A stretch of 64,000 nucleotides of DNA from Choanephora cucurbitarum (GCA_025331435.1 JAIWNI010000023.1:248001-312000); one strand, 5' to 3'; positions 12,676 through 25,231 are shown, numbered from the stretch's first letter. A program made the numbers and translations. Notes: generated from the sequence alone by a model not told the origin.

Positions 12676-13328
12676 CTATAAAAAAACGATCTACTAGTGC
12701 AATTTAAAAATAAGACATGTTAAGGATTCTTTGACAAAAATTTGAAGAGCACAGGTGTAGACATAGATTGTTAGGGTCACTATTAGCACAAACAGCTCCT
12801 TTTTGAGCTTCTTACTTGAAGAGTTGTACAGATACTAATACCACCTCATTGTAAAATATGTATGAAGTAGTGCATAGAGAGGATTGATGTACGAATCTTA
12901 TTATGACAAATCGTCACAATTGTTAGCAGAGAAATACAGTATATTGTATAACTGCAATAAAAGGAACTGCATTGTCGAGTTTTTCACAACTAAATGAACA
13001 TAGAAACGTATTTACTGTCAATGAGCAAAGTGACGGAAGGCATAAATTCTTAAGGAGATCATTGAACAATCAGCCATTTTTATTAGCATATTACCTTTAT
13101 TGCTACTTCTTTGTCGCTGAACTGTAAAGAATCTGTTGGAATGATTTTTTAAGCATCTTTGGAGATAAAGCTGCCAGTGTAAGCTATAATCATGTTTCTG
13201 CCGTGCTGAGAGAGAAGTAATTAAATAGAAAGAAAAAAATTGCTTTCGTGATACCGTACGCCAAAACTATCCTTCTTTCAGTGACAACACAGAAACGTCT
13301 CACTAAAATGTCTAAAACTGAAAAAATC
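12676..13328. other. intergenic / unresolved upstream exons
   Basis: May hold upstream exons of the putative minus-strand gene ending at 12450. A frame with a hydrophobic stretch (LFVLIVTLTIYVYT) lies near 12730-12800, but no consistent model was found. Otherwise featureless. Confidence 0.3.
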
Positions 13329-13401
13329 TGAGGCTACCAGGGGTCGAACCTGGAATCTCCTGATTCGTAGTCAGACGCCTTATCCATTGGGCCATAGCCC
13401 C
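13329..13401 (-). tRNA. trnR-ACG: tRNA-Arg (anticodon ACG)
   Basis: A 73-nt cloverleaf on the minus strand. The acceptor stem GGGGCTA (13401-13395) pairs with TAGCCTC (13336-13330) with one G-T wobble; the discriminator base is A. The D-arm contains AATGGATAA. The anticodon arm is CTGACT-ACG-AATCAG. The T-arm is CCAGG-TTCGACC-CCTGG. No intron and no encoded CCA. ACG (inosine-modified) reads CGU/CGC/CGA arginine codons. Confidence 0.97.
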
Positions 13402-14051
13402 TCAGATATTTATTTATTTTATAAATACACAATATTCTACATTAAATCACGTGACCTCCCGGAATTTTGCGGACCGGACTACCATTTGCGGTGTATTTGA
13501 AGCCTTTTAGCCTATGATTTTTATAGAGTATCTAAATCCATTCAATTGCAAAGGTGGCAGAAGGGTTCCTGTCGTTCCTGACATAGCAGATCCAATACAA
13601 TAGTGTGTAGTTCAAAAGAAAGCAATATTGTTTCAAGTCATCCCAATACCTAAAGAATCATTGTGTTTCTTTGATTTATTCCTTCATGAAGCTAATTCAA
13701 ATCAGTACTAAGCATTACATGCGTTGTAGGCAATATTTCGACTGAATATAATTTTCTATCAAAAGAATATGTGAGTTGTTGATAAAGCTTAAAGTGGTTT
13801 TTGATTGAAAACAACACCATGTAACTGAAGACGACAACACTTGTTTTAGTTTTACCAAACAGAAAAAAAGAGAAAGTTGATTTTTTTAAAAAAAAAAGCC
13901 ATAAATAGACAGATATAAAACATGTATTAGAGCAACTGATAAAAAAAGAAGAGTCAGAAAGAGAAAAGGGTGTCGTTGGTATAGATATGTGTATATATGT
14001 GTGGATATATAAGATTATGTACGTTTTTTTTTAAGAAAAAAAATATATCAA
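13402..14051. other. intergenic
   Basis: Lies between the tRNA promoter side and the SSD1 stop. It contains T- and A-rich runs and TATATA/TGTGTA tracts (about 13985-14045) that likely form the SSD1 3' end. No gene seen. Confidence 0.45.
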
Positions 14052-17000
14052 TCAAGAAAAGGGATTTGCTGCCAAAATACGAATCACAGGTGGTGTTCTG
14101 CCCAATTCAGTGATAAGAACAACACGAATCTTATCCAAAGCCTTGATGGTCTGGAAACCTTGCTCTGTACTATAGGCTGTACTATCTGAAAGTCTAGCAC
14201 GAACAACAGAAGCACGTCGACTGGTTGAGCGAATGGGATCAGGACGACCGTTCATGAGAGCAGGTGTAGACACTGATTTGTTGGGATGAATGTCTTGGTT
14301 GTTGGCATAACTGTTATCAAAAGACTCTTTTCCACGAACGGCCAATTGACTCACGATCACTTCCTCAGCACCTGCATCAAGCTCGTCCACTGGGTTTTCA
14401 AAATTGTTATTCATCTCTTCCAACAGGCCTTCTTCGTCAATATCCTCTTCATCTTCTTCATCTGAAAGAGTCCATTCACTCTTCTTGCCTGTGGAAGTAT
14501 CGACGCCCTTTCTCCAGAACATAGTCAATGATTGGTTATGGGGGTTGTAATCGGATCGCCAGACAGGTAAGCAAGCGAGGTGAATACGCTTCTCCAGATT
14601 GAGTTCGGGAATCACAACATCAAAGTATTGATCAAAGGTGGCGACAACAATGGCTTCGCGGAAGATCACTGAAGCACCACATGTGTTATCCAAAGCTGAT
14701 TCTGGTTCAGATGTTGTCAACTGTTGTTGTTGTTGCTGTGCTAATTCATGCATGTGCACAGACAAGAAAAGTGTACTGCTTTGCGATCGAGCATATATAG
14801 CTGCTTCTTTTTTGATGTTACAGTGCTGAGCTAGTTTTTGAATGGTTTCTTTCTCAAGTGCAAACGTGTGTTCTATACACATCATGTTTAGTCATCCTCT
14901 CTAATTTCGTTTTTCAAAATTACCTCCAGGAGCAATAGCAGCTTCCAGTTGACGATGAACAATGACATCAGCAAATCTTCTACTAGGAGCAGTAAAGTGG
15001 GTAAAGAGAGGAACATTAAGAGAATAATGTGCGTATCTAGAGATATCAAGACTTCCAGTACAGAAATACTTGGGAGGTTGGAAAGTCTTCAAGACGATAA
15101 TCGAAACAATTCTACGGAGCTTGCTGTCATGTATAGATTCAATGGATGCCTCAAGTGTAGCTGCATTTCTTGTATCCAACGTAACACCAAAGTGACGAGC
15201 GGCATAAGCAGCAAGGTCATTCTAATCACAATCACCATCAGCGCATCGATCTTACACACATATATATATACAACTTACAATCTTTCGTTCTGATGGAGGT
15301 GCATGACGACGCAACAAAGCTTGTTCAGGGAATTGACTCGAGATCTTTTGTGCCACACTCTTGTTAGCCAAGAACAGGAATTCCTTCACCATCATTTCAG
15401 TTGGTTTCTTGTGTCGAAGAGAGACAGTGACAGGTTTCTGCTCATCTTTTTCAAACTCGTATTCGAGATGATCGCGCATTTGAGTGAAGAGACCATTGGC
15501 CTTTCGGGCAGCATGCAGCACCTTGTATAGCTCATAAAGAGACGAGAGACTCTGTGAGACAGGGTTTTCATCTGTGGGATTATCCAATAGCTTTTGTGCA
15601 TCTTCATATGTCAATTGGGCCGACGATCTTTTTTTAAAAAACCAATTTTAATAACCTGATGTCAAACGTTTCAAGAACTTACCTTATGATTGTCTTTCCA
15701 AACCAAGTATCAACAATGCTACCATTGGTGTCCATCTTCCAAATGACAGAGAACGTGTATCTAGAAGAATTGATTTTAGATTACGATACAAATGATGTTC
15801 AATTCAACAAACTAACCTTGATTCGTTAGGGATCAGATTAGTAACTTGCTCTGTCAATATTTCGGGAATCATAGGGACATGCGTATGAATAAGGTCTACA
15901 CGAACGGCTCTTGCACGGGCTTCCTTGTCCAAAGGAGAATGGGATTTGATGAAATAGCCAATATCACAGACATGAACGCCAATTTCCCAAAGCCCACCTT
16001 CTATTTTCTTGATAGACAATGCATCATCCAATACTTTACAAAACAAATGAGATGACATGATCCCCATTACACCTTTTGATTTCCATAACCCCCCTTTTTT
16101 TTTACTTACCATTAGAACCTTTAGGATCAATTGTGAATGTTACTGTATCGTCTCTCAAATCACGACGTGAAGGGTCCGATTCTAACTTGAAGGGCAAGCT
16201 GGGCAAACAGCTTAGAACCGCTTCTGAAAATTCAGTGTGTGTCACATTATTGTCAGCAAAGATCGCCTTTGTCTGAGTCGAGAGTTCATAAGCAGAACCC
16301 AATTCCCGTTCCAGTGTACCAAAAGGATGAAGAGAGGTAATAGGCCATCGTTTGATAGAGCCCTGGATGATAAGGTTAAAGAAGTGTACATCAACAGCAC
16401 GTCTATGACTTACCACAAACAAACGGGTATTGTATTTCTCCCAATGATCCACAAAATCAGCAGGTGCTTGTTCGATAGGAATAGCAATCAATGGAACACG
16501 CTTATCAGTCGATTTGAACCAAACGATTCTGGGTGCTTCCTTTTGAATGATAGCGTCTTTTCCATGAATTGATTTTCTTGCTTCTTCAGCTGCCTTTTCT
16601 TCTTGAGCCCGTTTGTTGTTGGGACGAATCAAGGTAAGTGTACTATCGAAACAGATGAGCGATTGCATACGACAAAAGTAATAAAAGACTTACCCAGAAA
16701 AGACTTGATTTTGAGCTCTTTCCAAAATAGCCACTACAACACCACAGTATTTTGGTTTGACTACATCCACATGATCATCTCCACCAAAGATGATTTCATT
16801 CTCATCTTCTTCATCAGGCAATCGTGCCTTTGCCTGTCCACCATTACGAGCCAACTTGGCCTCTTCTTTCTCTTTCTTCTCACGAAGCACACCCGTGACA
16901 TCCACAAGCCTGACAGCCACAATATCACCTTCCAGAGCTCTGTTTCTATCACGCGATCCACAAATATAGATATCTTCATCCAGATCTTCACAATAGACAT

Positions 17001-18239
17001 AGGCATCACTTCGATTACGCTTGTTGACTCTCAACAGACCTCGACTGAGCTGACGTGAGCGAAAGAGGGGTGGAAGGGCCGAAAAGGGAAGATGGGCAAT
17101 GAACAAGGGACGACGTTGATGAGGATTAGCATCGTCTCGAGCGAAATTGACTCGGGTGGGTGTGAAGGGAACGATCTGGAATGAGGACAAAGTAGGACTG
17201 TTGTTGCCAGAGCTAGGTGTTCTCCAATCTTGTTCCAGGTTACGAGAGAGACGACGTGGATGGTTTCCTGTAGAGGGACGTCTGTGTTCGATAAAGTCGG
17301 TGGGTTCTGTCTTGTTGCTGGAGGTCAAGTTCAATGGCTTGTTGAACATGATACGTCGACCGGGAGAGGACTCATGGAGTGTATGAAGCGAGGTTCTTCG
17401 AGACATGAGGCCGTTGGAGGCACCTTTGGTATCAAACGATTGAGATTCAGAGTAACGACGAGAGGTTAGGGTAGGAGGAGGACCGGTATGCAACGAGTTG
17501 CGTCGACTGCCGTTGTTTTCCTTTCTCTTTTGTCCGAATGTGCCTATCAGTTTAGCCTCGGCCTCAGCCAGGGCATCATCACGAGAGAAGGGGTCATGAA
17601 AGAAGATGGGGCCTGTGTTGTCAAAGAGCGAGTCTGACGAACGACTGGAACGACGTTTATCGAAAAAGAAGTCCATGTTATCGGAATTCATTTTGCTGTT
17701 ACTGTACGACACCCGCTTATTATTGGTAACCTGAGAATAATGACCTCCGCCATGAGCACCACTGTTGGGTATCATTGGGCTTTGTGGGCCATTGGGAGGA
17801 TGGGAGATGAGGGGAGGTAGGTTCTTTAGGGTGTTGATCATATCCTGAATCGAGTCCAGGTCAACATCTTTTTTCCTCTTTTGAGCATCTTCTTCTTCAA
17901 TTAAGGTTTGTAACGCAAAATTGTTTCGACGCCCGTTGGATTGAAAGACTAAATCAGAGGCACTGGCCGAACGAGAGCGTTGATGGCCACCACGGTCTTG
18001 AGGTTGGTGAAGCGAGAGAGGTCTTGACCTTGAGGGTTGTGGGTCTACAGAGCCACGTCTTCTGGCAGGTACAGGTGCACTATCTCTATTATGCTAATAA
18101 TAATTTTAGGGTTAATTAAAACAGAACCTTAAAAAAAAAAGATAAGCTTTCTTACCTTATTCTCTACAAAATCAAATAGACCTCGAGTACTTTCAGGTGC
18201 TGTTTGATGTTCTAACGTTTCAAAGGTTGTATTGTTCAT
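14052..18239 (-). CDS. SSD1: SSD1-like RNase II family RNA-binding protein
   Basis: Homologue of yeast Ssd1, an mRNA-binding translational repressor linked to cell-wall and polarity control and an inactive RNase II relative. Exons 18239-18156, 18093-16694, 16642-16110, 16033-15817, 15760-15683, 15627-15279, 15221-14924 and 14872-14052 give 1259 aa. A long Ser/Arg-rich disordered N-terminus (about 1-350) precedes cold-shock-like domains with YICGSRDRNRALEGDIVAV. The RNB domain follows. Its active-site motif reads DPKGSNVLDDA (667-677), so the second of the four classical aspartates is Val673. SRRFADVIVHRQLE is retained. The end, VIRILAANPF, matches the family. A C10 run on the coding strand lies about 17-26 nt before the ATG, and an acidic insert lies near residues 1130-1150. 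Identity is secure; loss of catalysis is inferred from the motif and from known Ssd1 biology. Confidence 0.95.
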
Positions 18240-18868
18240 TAAAAAAGAAAGGGAAGGGGGGGGGGCAATGTAGACACTAGGGTTTCTTTATACAGAAAAA
18301 AAAAGACTTAAGCACGCATACAATAACTAGTTTGCGTACGCTATGTCCCAAAAAAAAAAGAGAAAGAGAGAAAGAAAGAAAAAGAAAAAGAGAGGGAAAG
18401 TAACTCTTTTATGGATTGTAACCAAACATTCGGGACATGAACTAGAGAATTATTAGCTCAGAAGATTGTGTATGTGTTGCCTAGTTTAATTATGAATGAT
18501 CGATAGTCTATGTAGGAAATAACCTTAGTGATACAATAGCCATATTGCTTTTCTCTCTTTGTTTCTTTCAACAAGATGTTGCACATAATTTGACATGTAT
18601 CATGAAAACTTGTGTAATATTTTTTAAAGGAGCCTGGAGTCACTCTTCACATATTATTAGTTATTTTGCAAACAGGGCTTATTTTTTATCTATATAAGGA
18701 AATTTTGAATTATGATCACCAGCGAACACAAAAAAGTTTCCTCTCAAATGTCAAATTTAAATGCCTTAATGCTGATTTTGATAAACAGCCATGACTGGAA
18801 ATGTATAAAAAGAAAGAGTTTTTGATATTCATTTGATTTACTTTTTATTCAATACATAAAAAACTACC
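18240..18868. other. intergenic; SSD1 promoter side and Helitron left flank
   Basis: Contains a G10 run (18256-18265) and a GA-rich microsatellite-like tract (18355-18400). The left end of the Helitron should lie somewhere near 18650-18868, but no unambiguous 5' TC terminus could be fixed. Confidence 0.4.
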
Positions 18869-21800
18869 ATGTTCCATACTTTCCGTGTACGCGATAACAA
18901 TTTGTCCTCCTTCACAGCCGTTCAAAAAAGACAAGTAAAAGCTTTCCAAGACTTTGTTATGAAGAAGCCTGATGGATTTTGCTGCATCTGTTTGAAAGTG
19001 CTCTATCCCGAGGATCAGCACTATAGAAGTATTAACACTGAAACTCCTTTGCCTTGCTTGGACTGGAAGCTTGAACCACTCAGTGATACTGAGGATGAAT
19101 CTATGAAGATGGTGTGCAAGGATCATGTCCACACGTTGCCTGCAGATTTTTCTAAATTCTCAATGGTGTATCCAGGTACAGTAAAATTATGACTGCTTGT
19201 ATTTTGTTACTAACATTTATGCAATTCAGGTGACCTTGCTCCTGAGACAAAGGATCTCAATTACAGAGAAAGATCAGTCTTGTCTCCTATCAAGCTCATG
19301 TCCCAGATTACAAGAAAGTCGACATTGTGTCATGGAAGAATTGGTTACTTTGAAGTCAAGGGCCCTATGTATACAACCCACAACTACGAATTCGCCGAAA
19401 TGGCTTACGGTGGTACTTTGAGTTTGTTCTTTGTTCGTGGTGACCCATCTATGATTAGAAAGAAGAAGGTTGAAGACGCTTACCGTGCTTTGCAGCAAAC
19501 ACACCCTTTGTTGGCACGCTATGACATGCCCAAGCTAACTTTTTCTTTGGTCAACTACCACATCTCTGAGAACAAGAAGCATGTAGACATTGAAAAAAGA
19601 TGGTTGAACAATGCTCTCTTTGCAAATGAAGATGTCAATCCCCAGGCTACCGACGTTGAGTTCAAGGATTTGATCATAGGCGAAGACAATGTTGGAAAAA
19701 TGATCCGGTACTCTCACCTTAGCCTTTTGGCCCTCATCTTCCCATACATTTATACCAATTGTACCGGCCATTACTCATTGGTTCCTCAGAATTCGCCAGA
19801 GTTTTCTGCTCAAGAAGGGATTTAAGGTTTGCCCGAGAATCAAGGCGGTGTCTCTGTTGCAACCATGAAAGAAGAGAGCCTATCTTCTTATGCAAAAAGC
19901 AGATTGCTTATTCAAGACCGAAGATTTGCAAGAGATCCTTCCTTCTTGTTCTTCATGTTGGATTTGATCGAAAAGAGAAATATTGCGTCTGCCAATCGAT
20001 TTGTGGTATCTACCAAAGGAAGAAACAATCTAAGACAAAGGGATGTAGTCAACCCCATTACAGGAAAAATGAACAAGAACATAGTTTCCACCGTTCCGCC
20101 TCAAATCCGTTCATCATATGCATACAAGAGAAAGAATTTCTTAGATCTCCAGTGTATCTTTGAAAACTTGGGTGCTCCTCAACTTTTCTTAACATTCACT
20201 TGCGATGACAAGAGCGAAGGCTTCAAAGGTATCCTTCGAGACAATGTTCAGTTTCCCTGGGAAGATCCTGTCCTCTTTACTTTGCACTTTAAAAGAAAAT
20301 GGCAAAAATTCTTTACAGACTACATTTGCAAAAAATTTGCTGCACAAATTGGTGGTATCAAGGAATTCAGCTGGGTCATGGAGATTCAAGACAGAGGCAG
20401 CCCTCACATCCATATGGTGCTATGGACTAACAAGTCAGTTCAAGAACTCATAGAAATGAATGTTGTTCATACTTGGTTCCCTGAAGGCACTACTAATGAT
20501 GATCCTATGATGCATGGACTGGTTAATCGATTGCAACTTCACAAATGCAATCTCAAGTAAGTTTCATTATGTCAACTTTTTCTTAAACAAAAGGTGCTGA
20601 TCATCAACTGTCAATTTATAGCTATTGCAAAAAGGGTGATCCAACAAGAAAATGCCGCTTTGGTTATCCCAAACCTTACTCTCCAGTTACTGTCATTGAC
20701 TCAGAAAGCCGTTGTACATACAAGCGTGAGGTTGGTGATGCCTATGTCAACAATTATAACCCTTACCTCTTGGCTGTTTTCCGTACATCTATGGATATTC
20801 AATACAATGACGGGCCGCAAGCTGTTAGATACCTTGCAAAGTATTTAGCAAAAGATGATTATGAAGCAAAGATTTTGCTAAAAAACATACAGCTGCAAAA
20901 TCAGGGCTACTACAAGAGAACTTCATATGTGTCAGAAAAAGAGCACTATTCGACTCGTATCGTTGGAGCAGTAGAAGCAACTTACGACTTGATGGGATGG
21001 AGAAAGCACAGTAACTCCAGAAATGTGTTGTTTTTGAGCACCAGCCTTATAGGTCAAGACACAAGACGTTTGCGAACTAATATCAAGGAACTGGATTCTG
21101 AAGATGACAAAATTTATTCGCTCACTCCAGTTGGTATGTTGCTTACTTACAAACAACTATACATAGACACATTCTCAAACTTTTTTCTTTATAGAAATAT
21201 ATGAAAAGCGAGAAGGTGCAGAAAACTTGACCATGCCACAATTCTTCAGCTTCTACAAAAGAGTATACACAGACATCAGATACACCACTGTAAGAGATGT
21301 TACTCGACCTTTTTATCCTCAACCGTTACCAGAATATGTACAATGCTTCCGCAAACTTGTGTTTAAGCTTATCAAAGACAAACCACTCTTCTGGAGAACG
21401 TTCAATCAAAGCGAGATGAATGGTGAAAGCTTCTATTACCAGCAAACTGTGCTGAAACATGCCATATTTAATGCTACTTATCAAGAGAAAATGAGCCCCT
21501 TTGGAATATTTAAAGGTTAGTTGCACTTGACTACAATAAGAGTAGCTCAAAGATACTAATTTTAGTTGAATAGATTATTATGAGCATCTTCTCAACGAAG
21601 GCCTGATAGAAGCTCATAGAAGAGTCAACATCACTTCGCTCGATGACATTGCTGATATTGAAAGAGGACTCGATACCTGTCGTGATGAACTTTCTATGAT
21701 GCAATCTATGGCTAATCAAAGTCAAAAAAGTATTTTTTCACAGGTTACTACAGAACTCGAGCTCAACTCAACTGCCATTATTCCTGGAGCTGCTGGAACA

Positions 21801-23016
21801 GGAAAGTCGTTTGTACTAAGAATGTTAGAAAGACACTATAGATTGCAAGATTATAAGGTAACTGAGGAAAAAGCAAGTCATCTTGCCAATTGCAGTTAAT
21901 TAACATTGTGATGATTTTGTGTAGGTCTTTAAGCTTGCACCAACAGGTGTCGCTGCTCACAATATTGCTGGCCAGACTGTGCATAGATTCTTTGGCTTGA
22001 CAAATGTATCTGCTGTTCCCAACTTTTTGGTTCTCGATCAATATGTCAAGCTGTATCCAAAGATCCTTTTGTTAATAGATGAATATTTTATGATAAGCGC
22101 CAAACTTTTTGAATCTATAAATGATGCATTGGTCAAGACTACCCAAAGAGCCACCATCATGGGAGGCATCAAAACCGTTTTCTTTGGAGATGTTGCTCAA
22201 CTATTACCAATCCAGCATAAAGAAGGCAAGATCTGGGAGTCTGAATTATTCAACGCTGTTCCTCGCTTTTCTCTCACTAATCCTGTTCGCCAACAAGATG
22301 AACGATTTGTTGAAATATTAAACAAAGTGCGCAACTATCAGTTTGACGAATCCGTTATCTCCTTCATCAATGAGAGAACAGTTCTCAAGTCCGACCTTCC
22401 TCTTTCCTGCTTACGCCTCTATACAACTAGACAACGGGTTGCTTCTGCCAATGAAAAGGACTTTGCTGACTTCCCTAGTGAAGAAATGCAGTTCAAGGCA
22501 AATGATTCTTTTGTGGGAAACGAACGCACTGCTAAAATTGCTTTGAGAGAAACAAGACTCGCGGATAACCTCCTTCTAAAGCCGGATATGCCTGTCATGG
22601 TCATCCATAACTTGCATGTCCCCAGTGGATGGGTAAATGGTACCATTGCCTTGGTTGAATATATGGAGGAGGAAAACATATGCTTAAAGAAGACACTGCC
22701 AAATGGAGATGACGCTATCTACTGGATACAGTGCATAAGTCGCCAAGTGCCTGGTACTAGCTATGCAAGGGCACAGTTTCCTATCATTCCCGCTTTCGCC
22801 ACCACCATCCACAAAGCCCAAAGCGCAACCATCGACTGCGTAGGTATCCACTTGGACAACATGCTTTCCCATGGCCAACTCTACGTTGCCATGTCTCGAG
22901 TAAGAAAGATCGAAGACTTGTACTTTTTGGGGGCTGAAATGCCACTTAATATCAAAAGAAAATTTAGTGCTGATGTAGATGCAGTAGAAATTGTTAGAAC
23001 TAAAAGACGCTCATAA
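18869..23016 (+). mobile_element. Helitron rolling-circle transposon, RepHel gene with one in-frame stop
   Basis: Replication initiator plus helicase of a Helitron. Segments 18869-19175, 19230-20556, 20622-21133, 21195-21515, 21574-21857 and 21925-23016 join in phase. In order they show an N-terminal Helitron-associated region; the helitron-like N domain (SYAYKRKNFLDLQCIFENLG, LFLTFTCDD); the HUH motif as GSPHIHMVLW; the tyrosine motif YLAKYLAKDDYEAK; and a PIF1-type SF1 helicase with Walker A PGAAGTGKS, APTGVAAHNIAGQTVHRFFG, LLIDEYFMIS, FFGDVAQLLPI and a C-terminal TTIHKAQS...LYVAMSRVR. One TAA at 19823-19825 interrupts the frame between SAQEGI and GLPENQGG; the rest is open. So it is probably a recently inactivated copy. 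Terminal TC, hairpin and CTRR signals were not located, so the coordinates are those of the gene only. Confidence 0.92.
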
Positions 23017-23187
23017 CCGCTTTTGTAATTCAAAATAAAATATCCTTTTTCTAAATCTCAATCATCGTTCCTTTCAAACGAGCTCAATCAAGACTAAAAC
23101 ATCACCGATCCATGAGCAAATTGATTGGCTGCCGTTTTGGACTGCCATAATTTTTGAGCTGAGCTGAGCATACAGAACAGCACTCTC

Positions 23188-23212
23188 TTTTTTTTTTTTT
23201 TTTTTTTTTTTT
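23188..23212. repeat. T25 homopolymer
   Basis: An uninterrupted run of 25 T downstream of the Helitron gene and about 14 bp before the left direct repeat of the adjacent retroposon. It could be the A-tail of a minus-strand retroposed sequence or simple slippage; nothing further distinguishes these. Confidence 0.7.
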
Positions 23213-23225
23213 GAAAAAGTTGATT

Positions 23226-23884
23226 ACTCTACGAAAAATCATCGCCTTTCTTTCCGCTATTCATCACTTTTTGCTTGTGTAACGGTAGGATTGAATAAAA
23301 CTCATTACGACTTCGTCACTCGTAAAGGTGATCAAGACTCTCATTCAACCTATGCTTCCAATTTTCTGACGCCTCCTCCGAACCTCCTTTCTCTCTCACC
23401 CTCAGCTTAAACTTTTGGTCGTGTTGTGCGCGGTGTCTGTTGTCTGTTTTTCTCTGTTTCCCTCGTTGTCGGTGCCTTGCGGAAAATGGGTCTGGGAAGC
23501 CCATAGGCCTTCGTGATATACTCCAGGAGTGGTGCCCTGGAGCCTCGTTAGTGCGTAACTCCCTTCGTGGTAAAGTATGGACTTCGGTCCTAGCTATTGT
23601 ATCAACCCAATGTATATTCAAAGAATATCTTTCACTTTTGCTCTCACACTTGCCCATCTTGTTTATTCTGTTTCGCTCCCCCGCTTCCTCCATTCCTCTC
23701 AAGTCTCTTCAGTCTCTCAAGTCTCTCAAACAACAAACGACACGTTTCGTTTACAGATTCCTTCGCTTCCTTTTACTCTTAATTTTATATATCCAGTCTT
23801 TTTCTTCCCTCTTCTGACATTTAAAGGACTTAAAACAAACCCGGACTTGTTCCCCTAAAAAAAAAAAAAAACTCTACGAAAAAT
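23226..23884 (+). mobile_element. A-tailed retroposon flanked by 14-bp target-site duplications
   Basis: The 14-mer ACTCTACGAAAAAT occurs at 23226-23239 and again, identical, at 23871-23884. Between them lies a 631-bp segment ending in CCCCT followed by about 14 A (23857-23870) directly before the second copy. Direct repeat plus 3' A-tail is the signature of target-primed reverse transcription, so this is a SINE, a truncated LINE or a retroposed transcript. The insert has no convincing long frame. Its centre (about 23480-23580) is rich in short self-complementary blocks (GGGTCTGGGAAGCCC, CCAGGAGTGGTGCCCTGG), suggesting a structured RNA. The first base of the repeat could belong to the tail. 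The source RNA is not recognised. Confidence 0.75.
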
Positions 23885-24756
23885 GGTGGTAGAAAATCGA
23901 GACTACTACCATTGTTTTTCTTTTTTCTTCTACATACTTAGCATGAAAAAGTACATGTCAGAAGAGAACAATGATGAAGAAACGATGTCCTTCTGAGTTT
24001 TAATTGCCTGCTATTTCATAGGGAATTTTTGCAAAAAAACATACTTTTCATTATGGGTTGTATAAGTTTAACAAAAAACAGAAAAAGTAATGAGACAGAA
24101 AAAAAAATCTCTGTGATTCCTCACACAGTGTGTATATTGAGAAAAGTCAAAACGGAGCGGGGCGATAATTTTTGGACATATCTCTAAAATCATATAGTAT
24201 GACGTAGATTTCCGGTTGCCGGAACAATTCCAAAGACCTCTTAAAACGTAAAACGAGGTTTGGCTCAGCAATTTTTTTTTCTTTTTTTCTTTGCTAGCTG
24301 GAAGTTGCCGCACAGTGCCTTAGCGTTAGCGTTATCGCCCGCGCGTAATGGATGGTGTAGTCTGAGCTTAGTAATGTGGTCTTGAAGTTATTTTGCAAAA
24401 GGGACATCGACAAAGTGAGACCGGGAGATAGCATCAAACACTCCTTTGCACAGCTCAAACGGCTTGCCACAGTCGTTTTTGCCAACGCGTAAGAGTGGAT
24501 GTCGACAACATCATCTCTTGCAGGTGTTGTTAACTTTTTTGGGATCAGTTGAACTTCTACCTTCTCGTGGTTGGTCCTGTTAATCATGATAACTGAACAG
24601 TTATTTTGAGAACTAAAAGAAGTTCGTATTTTTCTTGCTACTGTTTTTTTTTATTAGTTCTTTTGTATAATTTTTTCTTATGAATCAAATCATAGCCATA
24701 CATTAAAATGAGAGGTGTGTTTGCACATGTAGAGAAAGAAAAGCTTAGTGTAGAGA
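23885..24756. other. unassigned island sequence
   Basis: Sequence between the retroposon and the integrase fragment. A 97-codon minus-strand frame (24294-24587) opens with ATG but matches nothing I know and is GC-richer than its surroundings. It may belong to the same decayed LTR element or to an unrelated insertion. Confidence 0.3.
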
Positions 24757-25107
24757 TTGGATAAACTGGAGTTGACTGTCGGATGTATACTTATCGCTAC
24801 AATATTGTCCCTAGCAGTGTTGGCACATGAATTGGGAGAGGAACATTCAAAAGACGCAGTTAAATCGGTTACTTTCTTCATTGCTTGTAGATCAGGAATG
24901 CATTATATCCTCATTTTCTTAATTCACAAATCAGCACTGACCATTGCTAAAGAGATGCTTTCCATCCTCGCCTTGTTTGATCTAAGCAAGACCGTTCAAT
25001 CGGACAACGGCTCTGAATTCACAAACAATCTTAATTGTTTCATCTTCGAATATGTCAAAGGTGCTATTTTTATAGAAGTATATTGGACAAGAGCCCATGG
25101 AGGTTAA
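24757..25107 (+). pseudogene. Ty3/gypsy-type integrase core fragment
   Basis: An open frame of 117 codons whose centre reads GMHYILIFLIHKSALTIAKE, then QSDNGSEFTNNLN. The QSDNGxEF block is the second-aspartate motif of retroviral-type integrase (rve) cores, and the preceding yIL..fIhKSAlT strand matches the region after the first Asp. The first Asp itself, the third catalytic Glu, the HHCC zinc finger, reverse transcriptase and LTRs are not seen. It is therefore an orphan piece of an LTR retrotransposon, or a domesticated fragment. Confidence 0.6.
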
Positions 25108-25231
25108 AGGCAATCTGCTTTGGAGTAAAAGAGAACGTCTATTCAGTTAGACAATTTGAGCTCCACTCCTTGTGCAACCTTTATCCATAATATAAATTTT
25201 TTTGGAAGAAGTTTCACCTTGTTTAGCTCAA

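Noticed and set aside
23316..23702. 128-codon minus-strand frame inside the retroposon
   Set aside because: Highly charged, biased composition without motifs, inside an insert better explained as a non-coding retroposed RNA.
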